A DNA stretch of 64,000 nt from DATAVB01 sp036267955 (GTDB taxonomy: Bacteria > Actinomycetota > Actinomycetes > Mycobacteriales > QHCD01): positions 62,001 through 126,000 of the forward strand of contig DATAVB010000134.1 in the NCBI GenBank assembly GCA_036267955.1, given 5' to 3'. The position numbers were made by a program, and so were the translations under genes. Shown here in pieces: positions 24,940 to 33,653 of this stretch (positions within the stretch are counted from its first letter, which is position 1; each line of letters starts with the position of its first letter). The notes under the pieces were generated by a model that saw only the letters and a program-made list of their open reading frames with translations, was not told where the DNA came from and searched no databases.

Positions 24940-26148
24940 ATGGCCGACAAAGAGTACGACGCAATCGTGGTGGGAGCGCGTTGCGCGGGATCACCTACCG
25001 CGATGCTGCTGGCACGTAAGGGTTATCGGGTGCTCGCCGTTGATCGGGCGACATTCCCCAGCGACACGATGTCGACCCACATCGTCCAGCCCCCCGGAGT
25101 GGCAGCAATACGGCGGTGGGGCCTGCACGACCTGCTCGCCGCGACGGGATGCCCACCGGTGGACACTTTTAGCTTCGACTTTGGCGCCTTCACCATCTCC
25201 GGACGTCCCGGCTCGACCGACTCTCCCGTCGCGTACTGCCCACGCCGCACCATTCTCGACAAGTTGCTCGTGGACGCCGCGTCCCGGGCGGGCGTCGAGA
25301 TCCGCGAGGAATTCACCGTCGAGGAACTCCTCATCGACGACGGACAGGTCGTGGGCATCCGCGGGCACGGCAAGGGTGGCGCGTCCGTAGCCGAACGGGC
25401 CCGGGTAGTTGTCGGCGCGGACGGCCTGCGCTCGCTCGTCGCCAGGACCGTGGAGCCGGCGCAGTACCACGAGAAGCCACCGCTGCTCTGCGGCTATTAC
25501 ACCTATTGGAGCGGCCTGCCCATGAACGGCCGTTTCGAGAACTACATCCGCCAGGAACGCGGCTGGGCCGCATGTCCGACCCACGACGACCTCACCATGG
25601 TCGTGACGGGTTGGCCGTACGCCGAATTCGCCGCCAACAAGACGGACGTCGAGGGGAACTACCTCAAGACATTCGAATTGGTGCCGGAGTTCGCCGATCG
25701 GATCCACTCGGCCAAACGGGAGACACGCTTCTCCGGCACTGCCGTCCCGAACTATTTCCGCAAGCCGTTCGGTCCGGGTTGGACACTGGTCGGCGATGCC
25801 GGATACAACAAGGATTTCATCACCGCCCAGGGGATTTCCGATGCTTTCCGCGACGCCGAGTTGTGCGCCACGGCGTTACACGAGGCCTTCTCCGGCGCCC
25901 GCCCGTACGAGGCCGCGATGACCGACTACCAGTCCACCAGGGACAGTCACGTGTCGGCGATGTTCGACTTCACGACGCAGCTCGCGACCCTGGCTCCGCC
26001 GCCACCTGAACTCCAGAGCCTGCTCGGGGCCGTGAGTGGCAACCAGGATGCGATGAACGGCTTCGCCCGGGTCAACTCCGGAGTGACCTCGCCGGCTGAG
26101 TTCTTCGCCGAGGAGAACGTGGGCCGCATCTTCGCCGCCGCCCACTGA
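24940..26148 (+). CDS. FAD-dependent oxidoreductase (FAD_binding_3 / geranylgeranyl-reductase-like)
   Basis: This 402-residue flavoprotein has an N-terminal FAD motif with an unusual Arg-Cys (VVGARCAGSPTAMLLARKGY), a CPRRTILDKLLVDAA segment, VVVGADGLRSLVA and the C-terminal GPGWTLVGDAGYNKDFITAQ. This pattern matches actinobacterial NAD(P)/FAD-dependent oxidoreductases related to the p-hydroxybenzoate hydroxylase and geranylgeranyl reductase families. Start ATG 24940 lacks a strong ribosome-binding site (only GGGGGTGTGT upstream). No partner gene is obvious; the DUF6807 gene begins 129 bp later. Substrate unknown. Confidence 0.85.
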   Translation: MADKEYDAIVVGARCAGSPTAMLLARKGYRVLAVDRATFPSDTMSTHIVQPPGVAAIRRWGLHDLLAATGCPPVDTFSFDFGAFTISGRPGSTDSPVAYCPRRTILDKLLVDAASRAGVEIREEFTVEELLIDDGQVVGIRGHGKGGASVAERARVVVGADGLRSLVARTVEPAQYHEKPPLLCGYYTYWSGLPMNGRFENYIRQERGWAACPTHDDLTMVVTGWPYAEFAANKTDVEGNYLKTFELVPEFADRIHSAKRETRFSGTAVPNYFRKPFGPGWTLVGDAGYNKDFITAQGISDAFRDAELCATALHEAFSGARPYEAAMTDYQSTRDSHVSAMFDFTTQLATLAPPPPELQSLLGAVSGNQDAMNGFARVNSGVTSPAEFFAEENVGRIFAAAH

Positions 26149-26277
26149 GGACCAGGATGGATCGCGGTCCCCGGTGGATTCGCGGCCACATCCTGACACC
26201 CCGGTGCGCCGACGTGGTGCGACTCCATATGCTCGTGCGGCAGGCGAGTTCGCGCCATCGGACAGGGGAAATGCAGA

Positions 26278-27492
26278 ATGCGGTCAGTACGTGTGCTCGT
26301 GCATGCCGGCGAGGTGGATCGGACCGCGACTCTGATCCGGGCGAACGTGTCGGCCGAGAAGCCCACGTCGCTCGGCTCCACGTCCGGCGGTGAGTCGATC
26401 ACGCTGCGCGACGAGGCTACCGGGCAGCTCGTCCCGGCCCAGTACGATCCGGCCGCCGAACTGCTGTCCTTCGTCCTGGACGGTCCGCTGCCGGCCGGGC
26501 AGAGCCGGTCCTTCCAGGCAACGACCGAACCGGTGGAGCCGGCCTTCCCGGCGACACTCACCGCCAAGCTGGACCGGGTCGAGCTAGGTGTCGCCGGCGA
26601 ACTGTTCGCCACCTACCTCACCTCCGGGGCTCGCCGGCCGTACTTCTGGCCGGTGCTCGGACCATCCGGCGCCAGCGTCGTCCGCGGGCAGGGCTCGGCC
26701 GACCATCCACACCACACCGGCCTCGCGCTCAACTACGGGGGGCACGGTGAGGGCGGGTCGGTCAACCTGTGGTCCGACTGGGACGAGCCGCCGTACGGGC
26801 CGGGTGGACGGATGCTGCACCGTGGTTTCCGCCGGCTGCAGACCGGTCCGGTGTACGGGGAACTGGTGCAGGACCTGACCTATCTGGACGCGTACGGAGA
26901 TCCGTTTGCGACCGAGGTCCGGACGATCCGCTGGTGGTGGGCCGGGCAGGCCCGCAGATTCCTCGACCTGGACTGCCGCATCGTGGACGTGACCGACCGG
27001 GGCACCCGGCCGTTCATCATGATGATCCGGACGCCGGACTCGTTCGCCGTTCCCGGGCACGGCCGGGTCACCAACTCCTCCACCGGTCAGACCCCGGACG
27101 TCGTCTACACCGCGGCCGACCAGTACCGCGCGGCCTGGGTCGACGCGTCCGGTCCGACGGGCGGCCCGCCCCCGGCGCCGCCGGCCGGTCCACCGGAGGA
27201 GCTGCCCGATCTGGTGGCGTCGTCGAAGACCTACCAGGAGCCCGGCACCGGACCGTGGAACGGGATCGCGTTGCTGGATCATCCGGGCAACGACGGCTAC
27301 CCGAACGTCGTGGGCAAGTACGCGACGGTGCAACAGGTCACCCAGGCGCATTACCCGCCGGCCGATGCACCGCAGGGGCCGTTCGGTTTCCAGCACCGCG
27401 TCTTCGTGCACGACGGCGACGCCGACGCGGCCGGGATCGAGACCGTCGCCGCCGACTACGGCACGTCGTGCCGGGTCGAGGTCGAGTCGTAA
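26278..27492 (+). CDS. DUF6807 (PmoA-like) family protein
   Basis: This 404-residue protein shows the features of DUF6807: ARRPYFWPVLGPSGASVVRG followed by DHPHHTGLALNYGGH (residues about 118-155), and a C-terminal GPFGFQHRVFVHDGD. Members occur in sugar-utilisation loci next to ABC transporters, dehydrogenases and glycosidases, but the biochemical function is not established. A GGGGAA ribosome-binding site lies seven bases before ATG 26278. It is convergent with the sugar ABC permease operon, which supports a role in carbohydrate catabolism. Confidence 0.8.
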   Translation: MRSVRVLVHAGEVDRTATLIRANVSAEKPTSLGSTSGGESITLRDEATGQLVPAQYDPAAELLSFVLDGPLPAGQSRSFQATTEPVEPAFPATLTAKLDRVELGVAGELFATYLTSGARRPYFWPVLGPSGASVVRGQGSADHPHHTGLALNYGGHGEGGSVNLWSDWDEPPYGPGGRMLHRGFRRLQTGPVYGELVQDLTYLDAYGDPFATEVRTIRWWWAGQARRFLDLDCRIVDVTDRGTRPFIMMIRTPDSFAVPGHGRVTNSSTGQTPDVVYTAADQYRAAWVDASGPTGGPPPAPPAGPPEELPDLVASSKTYQEPGTGPWNGIALLDHPGNDGYPNVVGKYATVQQVTQAHYPPADAPQGPFGFQHRVFVHDGDADAAGIETVAADYGTSCRVEVES

Positions 27493-27526
27493 ATCGACAT
27501 CGAACCCAAAAGCGATTCGCTACCGG

Positions 27527-28438
27527 TCAGCCCTTGACGCTGCCCTCGGTCAGCCCGGAACGCCACACCCGCTGCAGCGCGATCATCGCGATCGCCAGCG
27601 GGATGACCGATACCAGCGCGCCGCCGACGGTGGTCTGCAGCAACTCCGGGGTGCGCTGGGACGCATAGTTCCAGGTGGTGAGGCCCAGCGTGATCGGGTA
27701 GAGGTGGTCGTTGGAGAGCATCACCAGCGGCAGGAAGTAGTTGTTCCAGATACCGACGAACTGGAACAGGAAAATGGTCACCAGTGCGGGCGCCATGATC
27801 CGCAGCCCCATCGTGGCGAAGATGCGCAGCTCCCCTGACCCGTCGACCCGGGCCGCCTCGATCAGCGCGTCCGGAACGGCCGCCTCGCTGTAGATCCGGG
27901 CGAGATAGACGCCGAACGGGCTGACCACGCTGGGGATCAGGACGGCCCAGTACGTGTTGATCAGATGCATTTGGCTGAACAGCAGATAGGTCGGCAACGC
28001 CAGCGCCGTCCCCGGCACCAGCACGCCGGCGAGCACCACGTTGAAGAGATGTTCCCGGCCACGGAAATGGTATTTCGACAGCGCATATCCCGCCGCCGCG
28101 GCGATCAGGGTGGCCAGCACCGCGCCGACGCCGGCGTAGATCACGCTGTTGAGCAGCCAGCGCAGATAGATGTGCCCGTCGTAGGTGAAGACCCGCTCGA
28201 GATTGGCGAACAGGTGCGGGTCCTTGAACCACAACCCGAAACTGCCGTAGATGTCGGCGGTCGTCTTGGTGGCGCTGATGATCAGCCAGTAGATCGGCAC
28301 CAGGAAGTACAGCGCGGCGATCACCAGCACCGCGATGACGATGATCCGGCTGGACCGCGACGGGCCCGTGGCCCGCCGGGCCGACCGGTCCGGCTGCCGG
28401 GTGACCGGGGCCTCCTGCCGTGCAGTGGTCGTGCTCAT
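27527..28438 (-). CDS. Carbohydrate ABC transporter permease (MalG-type)
   Basis: This 303-residue inner-membrane permease has about six membrane segments and the EAA loop that contacts the ATPase (DALIEAARVDGSGELRIFAT, about residues 190-209). ATG 28438 overlaps the stop of the MalF-type gene by 4 nt. It is the last gene of the three-gene operon SBP-permease-permease. No ATPase gene is present; actinomycete sugar importers of this type normally share one encoded elsewhere (MsiK-like). The much longer upstream open frame is not coding. Confidence 0.92.
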   Translation of the reverse strand: MSTTTARQEAPVTRQPDRSARRATGPSRSSRIIVIAVLVIAALYFLVPIYWLIISATKTTADIYGSFGLWFKDPHLFANLERVFTYDGHIYLRWLLNSVIYAGVGAVLATLIAAAAGYALSKYHFRGREHLFNVVLAGVLVPGTALALPTYLLFSQMHLINTYWAVLIPSVVSPFGVYLARIYSEAAVPDALIEAARVDGSGELRIFATMGLRIMAPALVTIFLFQFVGIWNNYFLPLVMLSNDHLYPITLGLTTWNYASQRTPELLQTTVGGALVSVIPLAIAMIALQRVWRSGLTEGSVKG

Positions 28439-29328
28439 CGGTTGGTCCTTCGGGTAACCAGCTTCAAGAAGCCGAACGACAGCACCGCCGCCACGACGGC
28501 GAGGATCACCGCCTCGGCCGAGGCGAGATTGGTGTTGTTGTTGGTGAACGACTGGTTGTACGCGCTGAGGTTGGGTGTGTAGTTGGTCGTGATGTAGCCG
28601 GTGTAGGTGGTCAGCACCTCGGGCTCGGTGAAAAGTTGCAGCGTGCCGATGATCGAGAACACCAGGGTCAGTGTCAGGGCCGGTTTGATCAGCGGAAGCC
28701 TCACATGCCAGTTGATCCGCCACAGCCCGGCCCCGTCGACCCGCGCCGCCTCGATGAGGTCGTGCGGGATCGACTTGAGCTGCGCGACGATGATGAGCAT
28801 GTTGTAGCCGGCGAATTCCCACACCGCGATGTTGGCGATCGACCACAGGATGGTGTGGTAGCCGAGGAAGTTCACGTTGATGCCCACGTCGTGAAACAAT
28901 GTGACGACCGGGCTCACCCCGGGAACGTAGAGAAATCCCCACAGCAGCGAGGCGATGACGCCGGGGACGCCGTACGGCAGGAAGTAAACCGTCCGGAAGA
29001 ACGCCGCCCAACGCGAGGACAGCATTTCCAGCAGCAGCGCCAGACCGGTCGCCAGCACGATCATCGTCGGCACCTGGACGACGCCGAACAGCAGCACGCG
29101 CAGGAAACTCTGGATGAAGTCGGTCTGCCGCAGGGCCAACGCGTAGTTGCTGAACCCGGCGAATTCCAGGCTGCTGCCACCCAGTCCCAACGGGCCGGAC
29201 CGGTTCACCTTCAGCAGGCTCTCGTAGATCGCGTACGCGATCGGGGCAACGAAGGCCAGAATGAAGAAGGCGAAGAACGGCGCCGTGAGTGCGAACACCG
29301 CGCGGCGCTGTCGTCCCGGTAATGCCAT
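28435..29328 (-). CDS. Carbohydrate ABC transporter permease (MalF-type)
   Basis: This 297-residue permease starts with a basic N terminus and a membrane segment (RRAVFALTAPFFAFFILAFV). The EAA loop is at about residues 193-212 (HDLIEAARVDGAGLWRINWH). Start ATG 29328 lies 38 bp downstream of the SBP stop and has GGGAGAGGC as a Shine-Dalgarno-like sequence. It pairs with the MalG-type protein to form the channel of a CUT1-family sugar importer. Substrate not deducible. Confidence 0.92.
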   Translation of the reverse strand: MALPGRQRRAVFALTAPFFAFFILAFVAPIAYAIYESLLKVNRSGPLGLGGSSLEFAGFSNYALALRQTDFIQSFLRVLLFGVVQVPTMIVLATGLALLLEMLSSRWAAFFRTVYFLPYGVPGVIASLLWGFLYVPGVSPVVTLFHDVGINVNFLGYHTILWSIANIAVWEFAGYNMLIIVAQLKSIPHDLIEAARVDGAGLWRINWHVRLPLIKPALTLTLVFSIIGTLQLFTEPEVLTTYTGYITTNYTPNLSAYNQSFTNNNTNLASAEAVILAVVAAVLSFGFLKLVTRRTNR

Positions 29329-29366
29329 GTGCCTCTCCCGTCGTGTCGGCGGCGGTGCGTCGACGG

Positions 29367-30704
29367 CTATGCCGCGCGGACCTTCAGGTTCTTCGCCTTC
29401 ATGTCGTCGATGACCCGGCCCTGCACGTCCGGCAGCGTCTCGGCCAGCGAGCCGTGGACCGCGATGGCGGCCGCGAACGCGTCGTTCATGTGGCTGATCG
29501 CCGCGTCGTTGGTCGGCAGGAACCGCCACGCCTCGTCGATGTTGGCGTCAGCCTCGACGAAAATCGAGTTGTACCGTTCGTTGCTGAAGAAGGGATCCGG
29601 CTTGGACAGCACGGTCCGTTGGTACGCGCCCTCCGCGCCAGGCCAACCGCTCCCCTGCGGAATGGAGAGGTCGATGGCCTTCACGTTGGTGCTGAGCCAG
29701 AGACCGAATTCCATCGCCTGCTTGGGATAGTTGGAGCCCTGCAGGACCGCGAGCGACGAACCGCCCCAGTTGGCCGCCTTCTTGGCCCCGGCCGTCCACT
29801 GTGGCATACGGGTGGTCTTCCATTTTCCGGACGTGTTCGGCGCGTTGTCGCGCAGCAGGGCGTCGTACCAGTCGGCCGTGACGAACGAGGCGAGCGTGCC
29901 CTGCTGGATCTGCTTGTACCACGCGCTTTGGCCGTCGTTCTCGATGATGACCAGGTCGTCGGCGATGAGTCGGTCCCAGAATTGGGCGACCTTGCGGGTG
30001 TGCTCGTTGTCGATATCGATGATCCAGGTGTCACCGTCGGTCCGTACCCACTGACCGCCGGCCTGCCAGGCCAACCCTTCGAACCAGGCCGAGTTGCTGG
30101 ATGGGAACGAGTGCAGGTAGGCCCGGGAATCCTTCTTGCGCACCAGCCGGGCCGCCTGCTCGAATGCGTCCCAGGTCGCCGGTGGATCGATGCCCCATTT
30201 GGCAAACAGATCTTTGCGATAGAACATCGCCATCGGCCCGGAGGCCCACGGCACGGTATAGACGCCTTTGCCGAAAATACCCTGCTGCCACTGCCATTCG
30301 ACGTACTTGGACCTGTACTGGTCGATTCCGTAGGGCCGCAGATCGGTCAGCCCCTGCACCAGCATGAAGGCGGCCAGTTCCTGGTATTCGACATGCGCCA
30401 CGTCCGGCGGCTTTCCCGACCGCAGGGCCGCGTACATCTTCTGATAGCCGCCACCGCTGCCGCCGGGAATGATCTGCATCGTCACGTGGATATCGGGATT
30501 CTGCTTGTTCCACAGGGCAACCGCGTCCTGCAAGGGCTCCCAGGTCCAGAAGGTCAGCGAGATCTGCTCTCCGGAACGCACCGTGGCCTGCCGCGATCGG
30601 CGGGCCGCGCCGGCGGCCGTGGCACAGCCGGTCAGTCCAGTCAGACCCAGCCCGGCCACGGCCGAACGTCGGAGCAGATTCCGCCGAGACAGCAGTTCCG
30701 TCAT
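29367..30704 (-). CDS. Sugar ABC transporter substrate-binding lipoprotein (CUT1, Tat/Sec-exported)
   Basis: This 445-residue extracellular solute-binding protein has a twin-arginine-like signal (SRRNLLRRSAVAGLGLTG) and a lipobox with Cys27 (LTGC), so it should be a membrane-anchored lipoprotein. Typical family segments include LTFWTWEPLQDAVALWNKQN and YTVPWASGPMAMFYRKDLFA. It heads the operon with the two permeases and should deliver an oligosaccharide or glycoside. A palindrome upstream (30747-30761) may be the operator of its regulator. Confidence 0.93.
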   Translation of the reverse strand: MTELLSRRNLLRRSAVAGLGLTGLTGCATAAGAARRSRQATVRSGEQISLTFWTWEPLQDAVALWNKQNPDIHVTMQIIPGGSGGGYQKMYAALRSGKPPDVAHVEYQELAAFMLVQGLTDLRPYGIDQYRSKYVEWQWQQGIFGKGVYTVPWASGPMAMFYRKDLFAKWGIDPPATWDAFEQAARLVRKKDSRAYLHSFPSSNSAWFEGLAWQAGGQWVRTDGDTWIIDIDNEHTRKVAQFWDRLIADDLVIIENDGQSAWYKQIQQGTLASFVTADWYDALLRDNAPNTSGKWKTTRMPQWTAGAKKAANWGGSSLAVLQGSNYPKQAMEFGLWLSTNVKAIDLSIPQGSGWPGAEGAYQRTVLSKPDPFFSNERYNSIFVEADANIDEAWRFLPTNDAAISHMNDAFAAAIAVHGSLAETLPDVQGRVIDDMKAKNLKVRAA

Positions 30705-30746
30705 CCGGCTGTCGCCCTCCTACCTGGCGCCTTCTCGTATAACGCC

Positions 30747-30761
30747 TTGCCCATATGGCAA
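30747..30761. promoter_or_regulatory. Palindrome upstream of the sugar ABC operon
   Basis: TTGCC-CATAT-GGCAA is a 15-bp inverted repeat 43 bp upstream of the SBP start. The next regulator gene, a TetR protein, starts divergently at 30907, so the site could belong to it or to an unlinked LacI-type regulator. A possible minus-strand -10 (TATACG) overlaps its downstream flank. Confidence 0.45.
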
Positions 30762-30906
30762 ACCTAGCCGCACACCGAGCACGGGGCCAACGCAACCCTC
30801 CGTGCCGTACGTGAAGTCCGGGTCCGGCCGATTATCGAAATCCGCGAATTCCCGGACTCCGTATGGCGTACGAGGTCGGCGTTGTGACACATGGCAGGAT
30901 GGCCGG

Positions 30907-31719
30907 GTGCCCAGCTATCGCAGCAGCTCCGGCGACCCGGCCCGTACGCTCGCACTGCTGTGGCGCGAGCCGGGATTCGGCCGCTCCGGCCGCGGCCCCA
31001 GACAGGGGCGCAGCGTCGACGACGTGGTCACCGCCGCGATCGCGATCGCGGACGAACGCGGCCTGGACAGCGTCTCCATGCGCGGCATCGGCCAGTCGCT
31101 GGGTGTCGCACCGATGTCGGTCTACACTTACGTGCCGGGCAAGACCGAGCTCCTGGACCTGATGCTCGACAGCATCTACCGCGACCTGCCTCGGCACCCG
31201 TTCGGCGCCACCGCTCCCTGGCGCGACCGGATCGGTGCGGTGGCCGACGCCAACCGCGCATTGTTCCGCGCCCATCCGTGGGCGACCGCGGTGACCACGG
31301 CCCGGCCACCGCTGGGCCCTGGCCTCATGGCCAAGTACGAACACGAGCTGTCCGCATTCGACGACCTCGGGCTCGACGACGTCACGGTCGACGATGCGCT
31401 GACCCACCTGCTGACCTTCGTTCGGGCCACCTCGCACGCGGAGCACGACGTACGCAATGCCGAACTCGACAGCGCGCTGAACGACGAGCAGTGGTGGGCG
31501 GCCAATGCCCCATTGCTGGCGCGCGTCTTCGACGCCGAGAGTTATCCGCGCGCGGCCCGCATCGGCTCGGCCACAGGCGAAGCGCACGGCAGCGCGTACG
31601 ATCCGGAGCACGCCTACCGATTCGGTCTGCAGCAGATCATGGCCGGGCTGGCCCAGCTCATCGACGAGGCCACCCCGAAATCCCGCGCCAGGCGACGTCC
31701 GACGGCGCGGGGTATTTAA
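30907..31719 (+). CDS. TetR-family regulator with TetR_C_1-type ligand domain
   Basis: This 270-residue regulator has the N-terminal HTH (VVTAAIAIADERGLDSVSMR, then IGQSLGVAPMSVYTYVPGK) and an extended C-terminal domain of the class found in tetracycline repressors (WRDRIGAVADANRALFRAHP, about residues 99-118). GTG 30907 is the most credible start; the open frame upstream runs antisense through the SBP gene. It is divergent from the sugar importer with about 200 bp between, so it might control it, though TetR_C_1 proteins more often control efflux or enzyme genes. Confidence 0.88.
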   Translation: MPSYRSSSGDPARTLALLWREPGFGRSGRGPRQGRSVDDVVTAAIAIADERGLDSVSMRGIGQSLGVAPMSVYTYVPGKTELLDLMLDSIYRDLPRHPFGATAPWRDRIGAVADANRALFRAHPWATAVTTARPPLGPGLMAKYEHELSAFDDLGLDDVTVDDALTHLLTFVRATSHAEHDVRNAELDSALNDEQWWAANAPLLARVFDAESYPRAARIGSATGEAHGSAYDPEHAYRFGLQQIMAGLAQLIDEATPKSRARRRPTARGI

Positions 31720-31732
31720 AGCCCCGCACCCT

Positions 31733-31797
31733 CCGATCGAAGCGCGCCTTGACCGCGATCCGCGCGGTGCGACCCGGCTAAGGCGCACTTCGATCGG
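31733..31797. repeat. 65-bp imperfect palindrome, family B copy 2
   Basis: Left arm 31733-31754 begins CCGATCGAAGCGCGCCTT and pairs with right arm 31776-31797, which ends GCGCACTTCGATCGG; 19 of 22 positions pair. It has the same 65-bp length and ends as the element at 17833-17897, while the centres differ. It starts 14 bp after the TetR stop codon. Confidence 0.8.
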
Positions 31798-31907
31798 TCG
31801 TGCGATAAGACCGGCCGCACCCGGTGATGATGTTTGCGCTGGGCCGGGCAGGGCCGGCATATCGCGATCATGGAAATCCCGGTGTGGCGCAGTCGCGGAT
31901 CCCACGA

Positions 31908-31965
31908 CTATGATCGTGAGTGGATTTGATACCTGTAGAGGTACCAAATCCACTCATGATCATGG
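31908..31965. repeat. 58-bp hairpin element, family A copy 1
   Basis: Arms 31908-31933 and 31940-31965 pair over 26 bp with three mismatches, all of them transitions compatible with G-U pairing in one strand; the 6-nt loop is TGTAGA. The inner part includes GAGTGGATTTG. The outer right end is CATGATCATGG. Confidence 0.85.
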
Positions 31966-32023
31966 ATCAACGGGCCAGGTTGTGTCTCCGACATCAAACC
32001 CAGCGCCGAACCGATCCGAGACA

Positions 32024-32045
32024 AGCCGAGCCGAGCCGAGCCGAG
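32024..32045. repeat. Short tandem repeat (AGCCG x4)
   Basis: The pentamer AGCCG is repeated just over four times between two family A hairpins. It is non-coding and probably produced by slippage. Confidence 0.6.
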
Positions 32046-32065
32046 AAACGATTTCAACCCGGGGC

Positions 32066-32122
32066 CCATGATCGTGATCGGTTATTGGTTGCTATAGCCC
32101 CAAAATCCGATCACGATCATGG
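32066..32122. repeat. 57-bp hairpin element, family A copy 2
   Basis: Arms 32066-32088 and 32100-32122 pair over 23 bp with two mismatches. The outer 16 bp, CCATGATCGTGATCGG, are perfectly paired. The loop region is 11 nt. Confidence 0.85.
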
Positions 32123-32165
32123 AAAACAGGCCGCCGGAGGGCACCAGTTAACGCGGCCGCCCCGA

Positions 32166-32223
32166 CCATGATCATGAGGCGATTCAGCCGCGAATCGCCG
32201 ACGAATTTGCCTCATGATGATGG
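32166..32223. repeat. 58-bp hairpin element, family A copy 3
   Basis: CCATGATCATGAGGC (32166-32180) pairs with GCCTCATGATGATGG (32209-32223) with one mismatch. The inner part is less regular. It ends 16 bp before the stop codon of the enolase-superfamily gene. Confidence 0.8.
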
Positions 32224-32238
32224 AAAAGCGGGGCGCCG

Positions 32239-33366
32239 CTAGCGGATGCGGTGCGGCTCCAACGCCTGCTCGTCGGGGTCGAGGCCGATGCCCGGCACCT
32301 CGGGGACCGTCACCGTGCCGTCCGGATTCAGTTTCGGCGCGTGCAGATAAAGGTTGACGGATCTGCCGCCGACCTCCTTCGGGTAATACTCAAGGAGTTT
32401 GGCGTTCGGAATCGCGGCCAGCAGGTTCAGGTGGGCCTGCTGATCGCCGTGCGGACAGATGTCGAGGCCGTGCGCCTGCGCCATCGCCGCAACCTTCATG
32501 AATTCGGTGACCCCGCCCATACAATGTGCATCGGGGTTGAGAATTGCTATCGCCTGGGTCGCGATGAGGTCGCGAAACCCGTGTTTCGTGTATTCGTTCT
32601 CGCCGGTCGCCAGCGGAATCGACGTGGCCGCGGCGATCTTGGTGAATCCCTCGTAGTCATCGGGCTGCACCGCCTCCTCGAACCAGAACGGGTCGTACTC
32701 CTCGGCTCGGCGGGCGAGCTGGATCGCCTCGTAGTAGCGGTACGCGCAGTTGGCGTCCAGCAGCAGCGCCACCTCATCGCCGATCGCCTCCCGGGCCGCC
32801 CTGATCCGCGCGATGTCCTCCTTGATGGACACCGCACCGATCTTCATCTTGACCGCCTTCGCGCCAAGCGCGGCATACGACGCGAGCTCTTCCTGCAACT
32901 CCTTCAGGCCCTTGTCCTTGGCGTAGTAGCCACCCGCGATATAGATCGGGATGTCCTTGCGATATCCGCCCAACAACTTGTAGAGCGGCATTCCAGCAAG
33001 CTTCGCCTTGACATCCCAGAGCGCGAGGTCGATTGATGACAGCGCTCGGGTCTCAAAACCCCTGCGCCCGGAGAGTTTCGGGCTCCACAGGCTGGCCCAG
33101 ATGGCCTCCGTCATGGTCGGATCCTGGCCGACCAGGCGGTCCAGGAAAGTCGTGCGGAAGGCTCGTTCGGCGGCACCGGTCCCACCGATGCCGTATCCGG
33201 TCACACCGGCGTCGGTCTCGATCCTGACAAAACTCAGGTCCGAGGTGGTGTAGGTGTGCAGACCGTTCGTGATCGGCACTTTCCGTGGCCACTGATAATC
33301 CGCGCTGGAAACGGCGGTAATCTTCACGTCGGCGGCCGATTTCGGCCCTGCATCGGTGACTCCCAT
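32239..33366 (-). CDS. Enolase-superfamily (mandelate racemase/MLE-type) sugar-acid dehydratase-like protein
   Basis: This 375-residue protein has the capping domain and barrel of the mandelate racemase subgroup: KxK pair Lys173/Lys175 (VKMKIG), metal ligands Asp204 (LLLDANCAY), Glu230 (WFEEAV) and Glu256 (TGENEY), and catalytic His306 (CPHGDQQAH). This acid/base set is typical of sugar-acid dehydratases or cycloisomerases. ATG 33366 has GAGGAGA upstream. Substrate unknown, but a uronate- or aldonate-type sugar acid fits the carbohydrate genes around it. Confidence 0.9.
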   Translation of the reverse strand: MGVTDAGPKSAADVKITAVSSADYQWPRKVPITNGLHTYTTSDLSFVRIETDAGVTGYGIGGTGAAERAFRTTFLDRLVGQDPTMTEAIWASLWSPKLSGRRGFETRALSSIDLALWDVKAKLAGMPLYKLLGGYRKDIPIYIAGGYYAKDKGLKELQEELASYAALGAKAVKMKIGAVSIKEDIARIRAAREAIGDEVALLLDANCAYRYYEAIQLARRAEEYDPFWFEEAVQPDDYEGFTKIAAATSIPLATGENEYTKHGFRDLIATQAIAILNPDAHCMGGVTEFMKVAAMAQAHGLDICPHGDQQAHLNLLAAIPNAKLLEYYPKEVGGRSVNLYLHAPKLNPDGTVTVPEVPGIGLDPDEQALEPHRIR

Positions 33367-33653
33367 CGAGGTCTCCTCAGCTCGCTCCTTCCCCGACACT
33401 AGGCCAATCCGGTGTCCACGCCGCCGATTCGACCGGCACCGGACAACGCCCCGTCCGATCCGACTCTGCCGTCGTCAGGTGTTCCCGGCCGGGCCCACGC
33501 GCACCGTCCTAGATGGACAGAAATACGGACAAAGAACGCCCCGGCAATCGACTGGTGTGCATTCGCTCGACTTCCCGACGGTCTCCCGTCATCTCGAATT
33601 CGCCTGGCCATGCCAGGGTGACGCTCGTCAGCCGCCGCGACGAAGGAGTCGAG

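Larger units (their letters stand above)
31720..32238. other. Gene-free hairpin cluster between convergent genes
   Basis: This 519-bp stretch between the TetR gene and the convergent enolase-superfamily gene holds no credible coding sequence. It contains one 65-bp palindrome (31733-31797), three 57-58 bp palindromes with CCATGATC-type ends (31908-31965, 32066-32122, 32166-32223), a lone arm-like word (GATCATGGAAA, 31866-31876) and a short tandem repeat. The whole could act as a bidirectional terminator, or be a landing site for palindromic mobile elements. Confidence 0.75.

Noticed and set aside
31920..32171. 83-codon ORF within the hairpin cluster
   Set aside because: It is built mainly from the inverted repeats themselves and has no ribosome-binding site.
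31720..32238. CRISPR array
   Set aside because: The repeats are palindromes of different inner sequence without regular spacers, and no cas genes are in the window.
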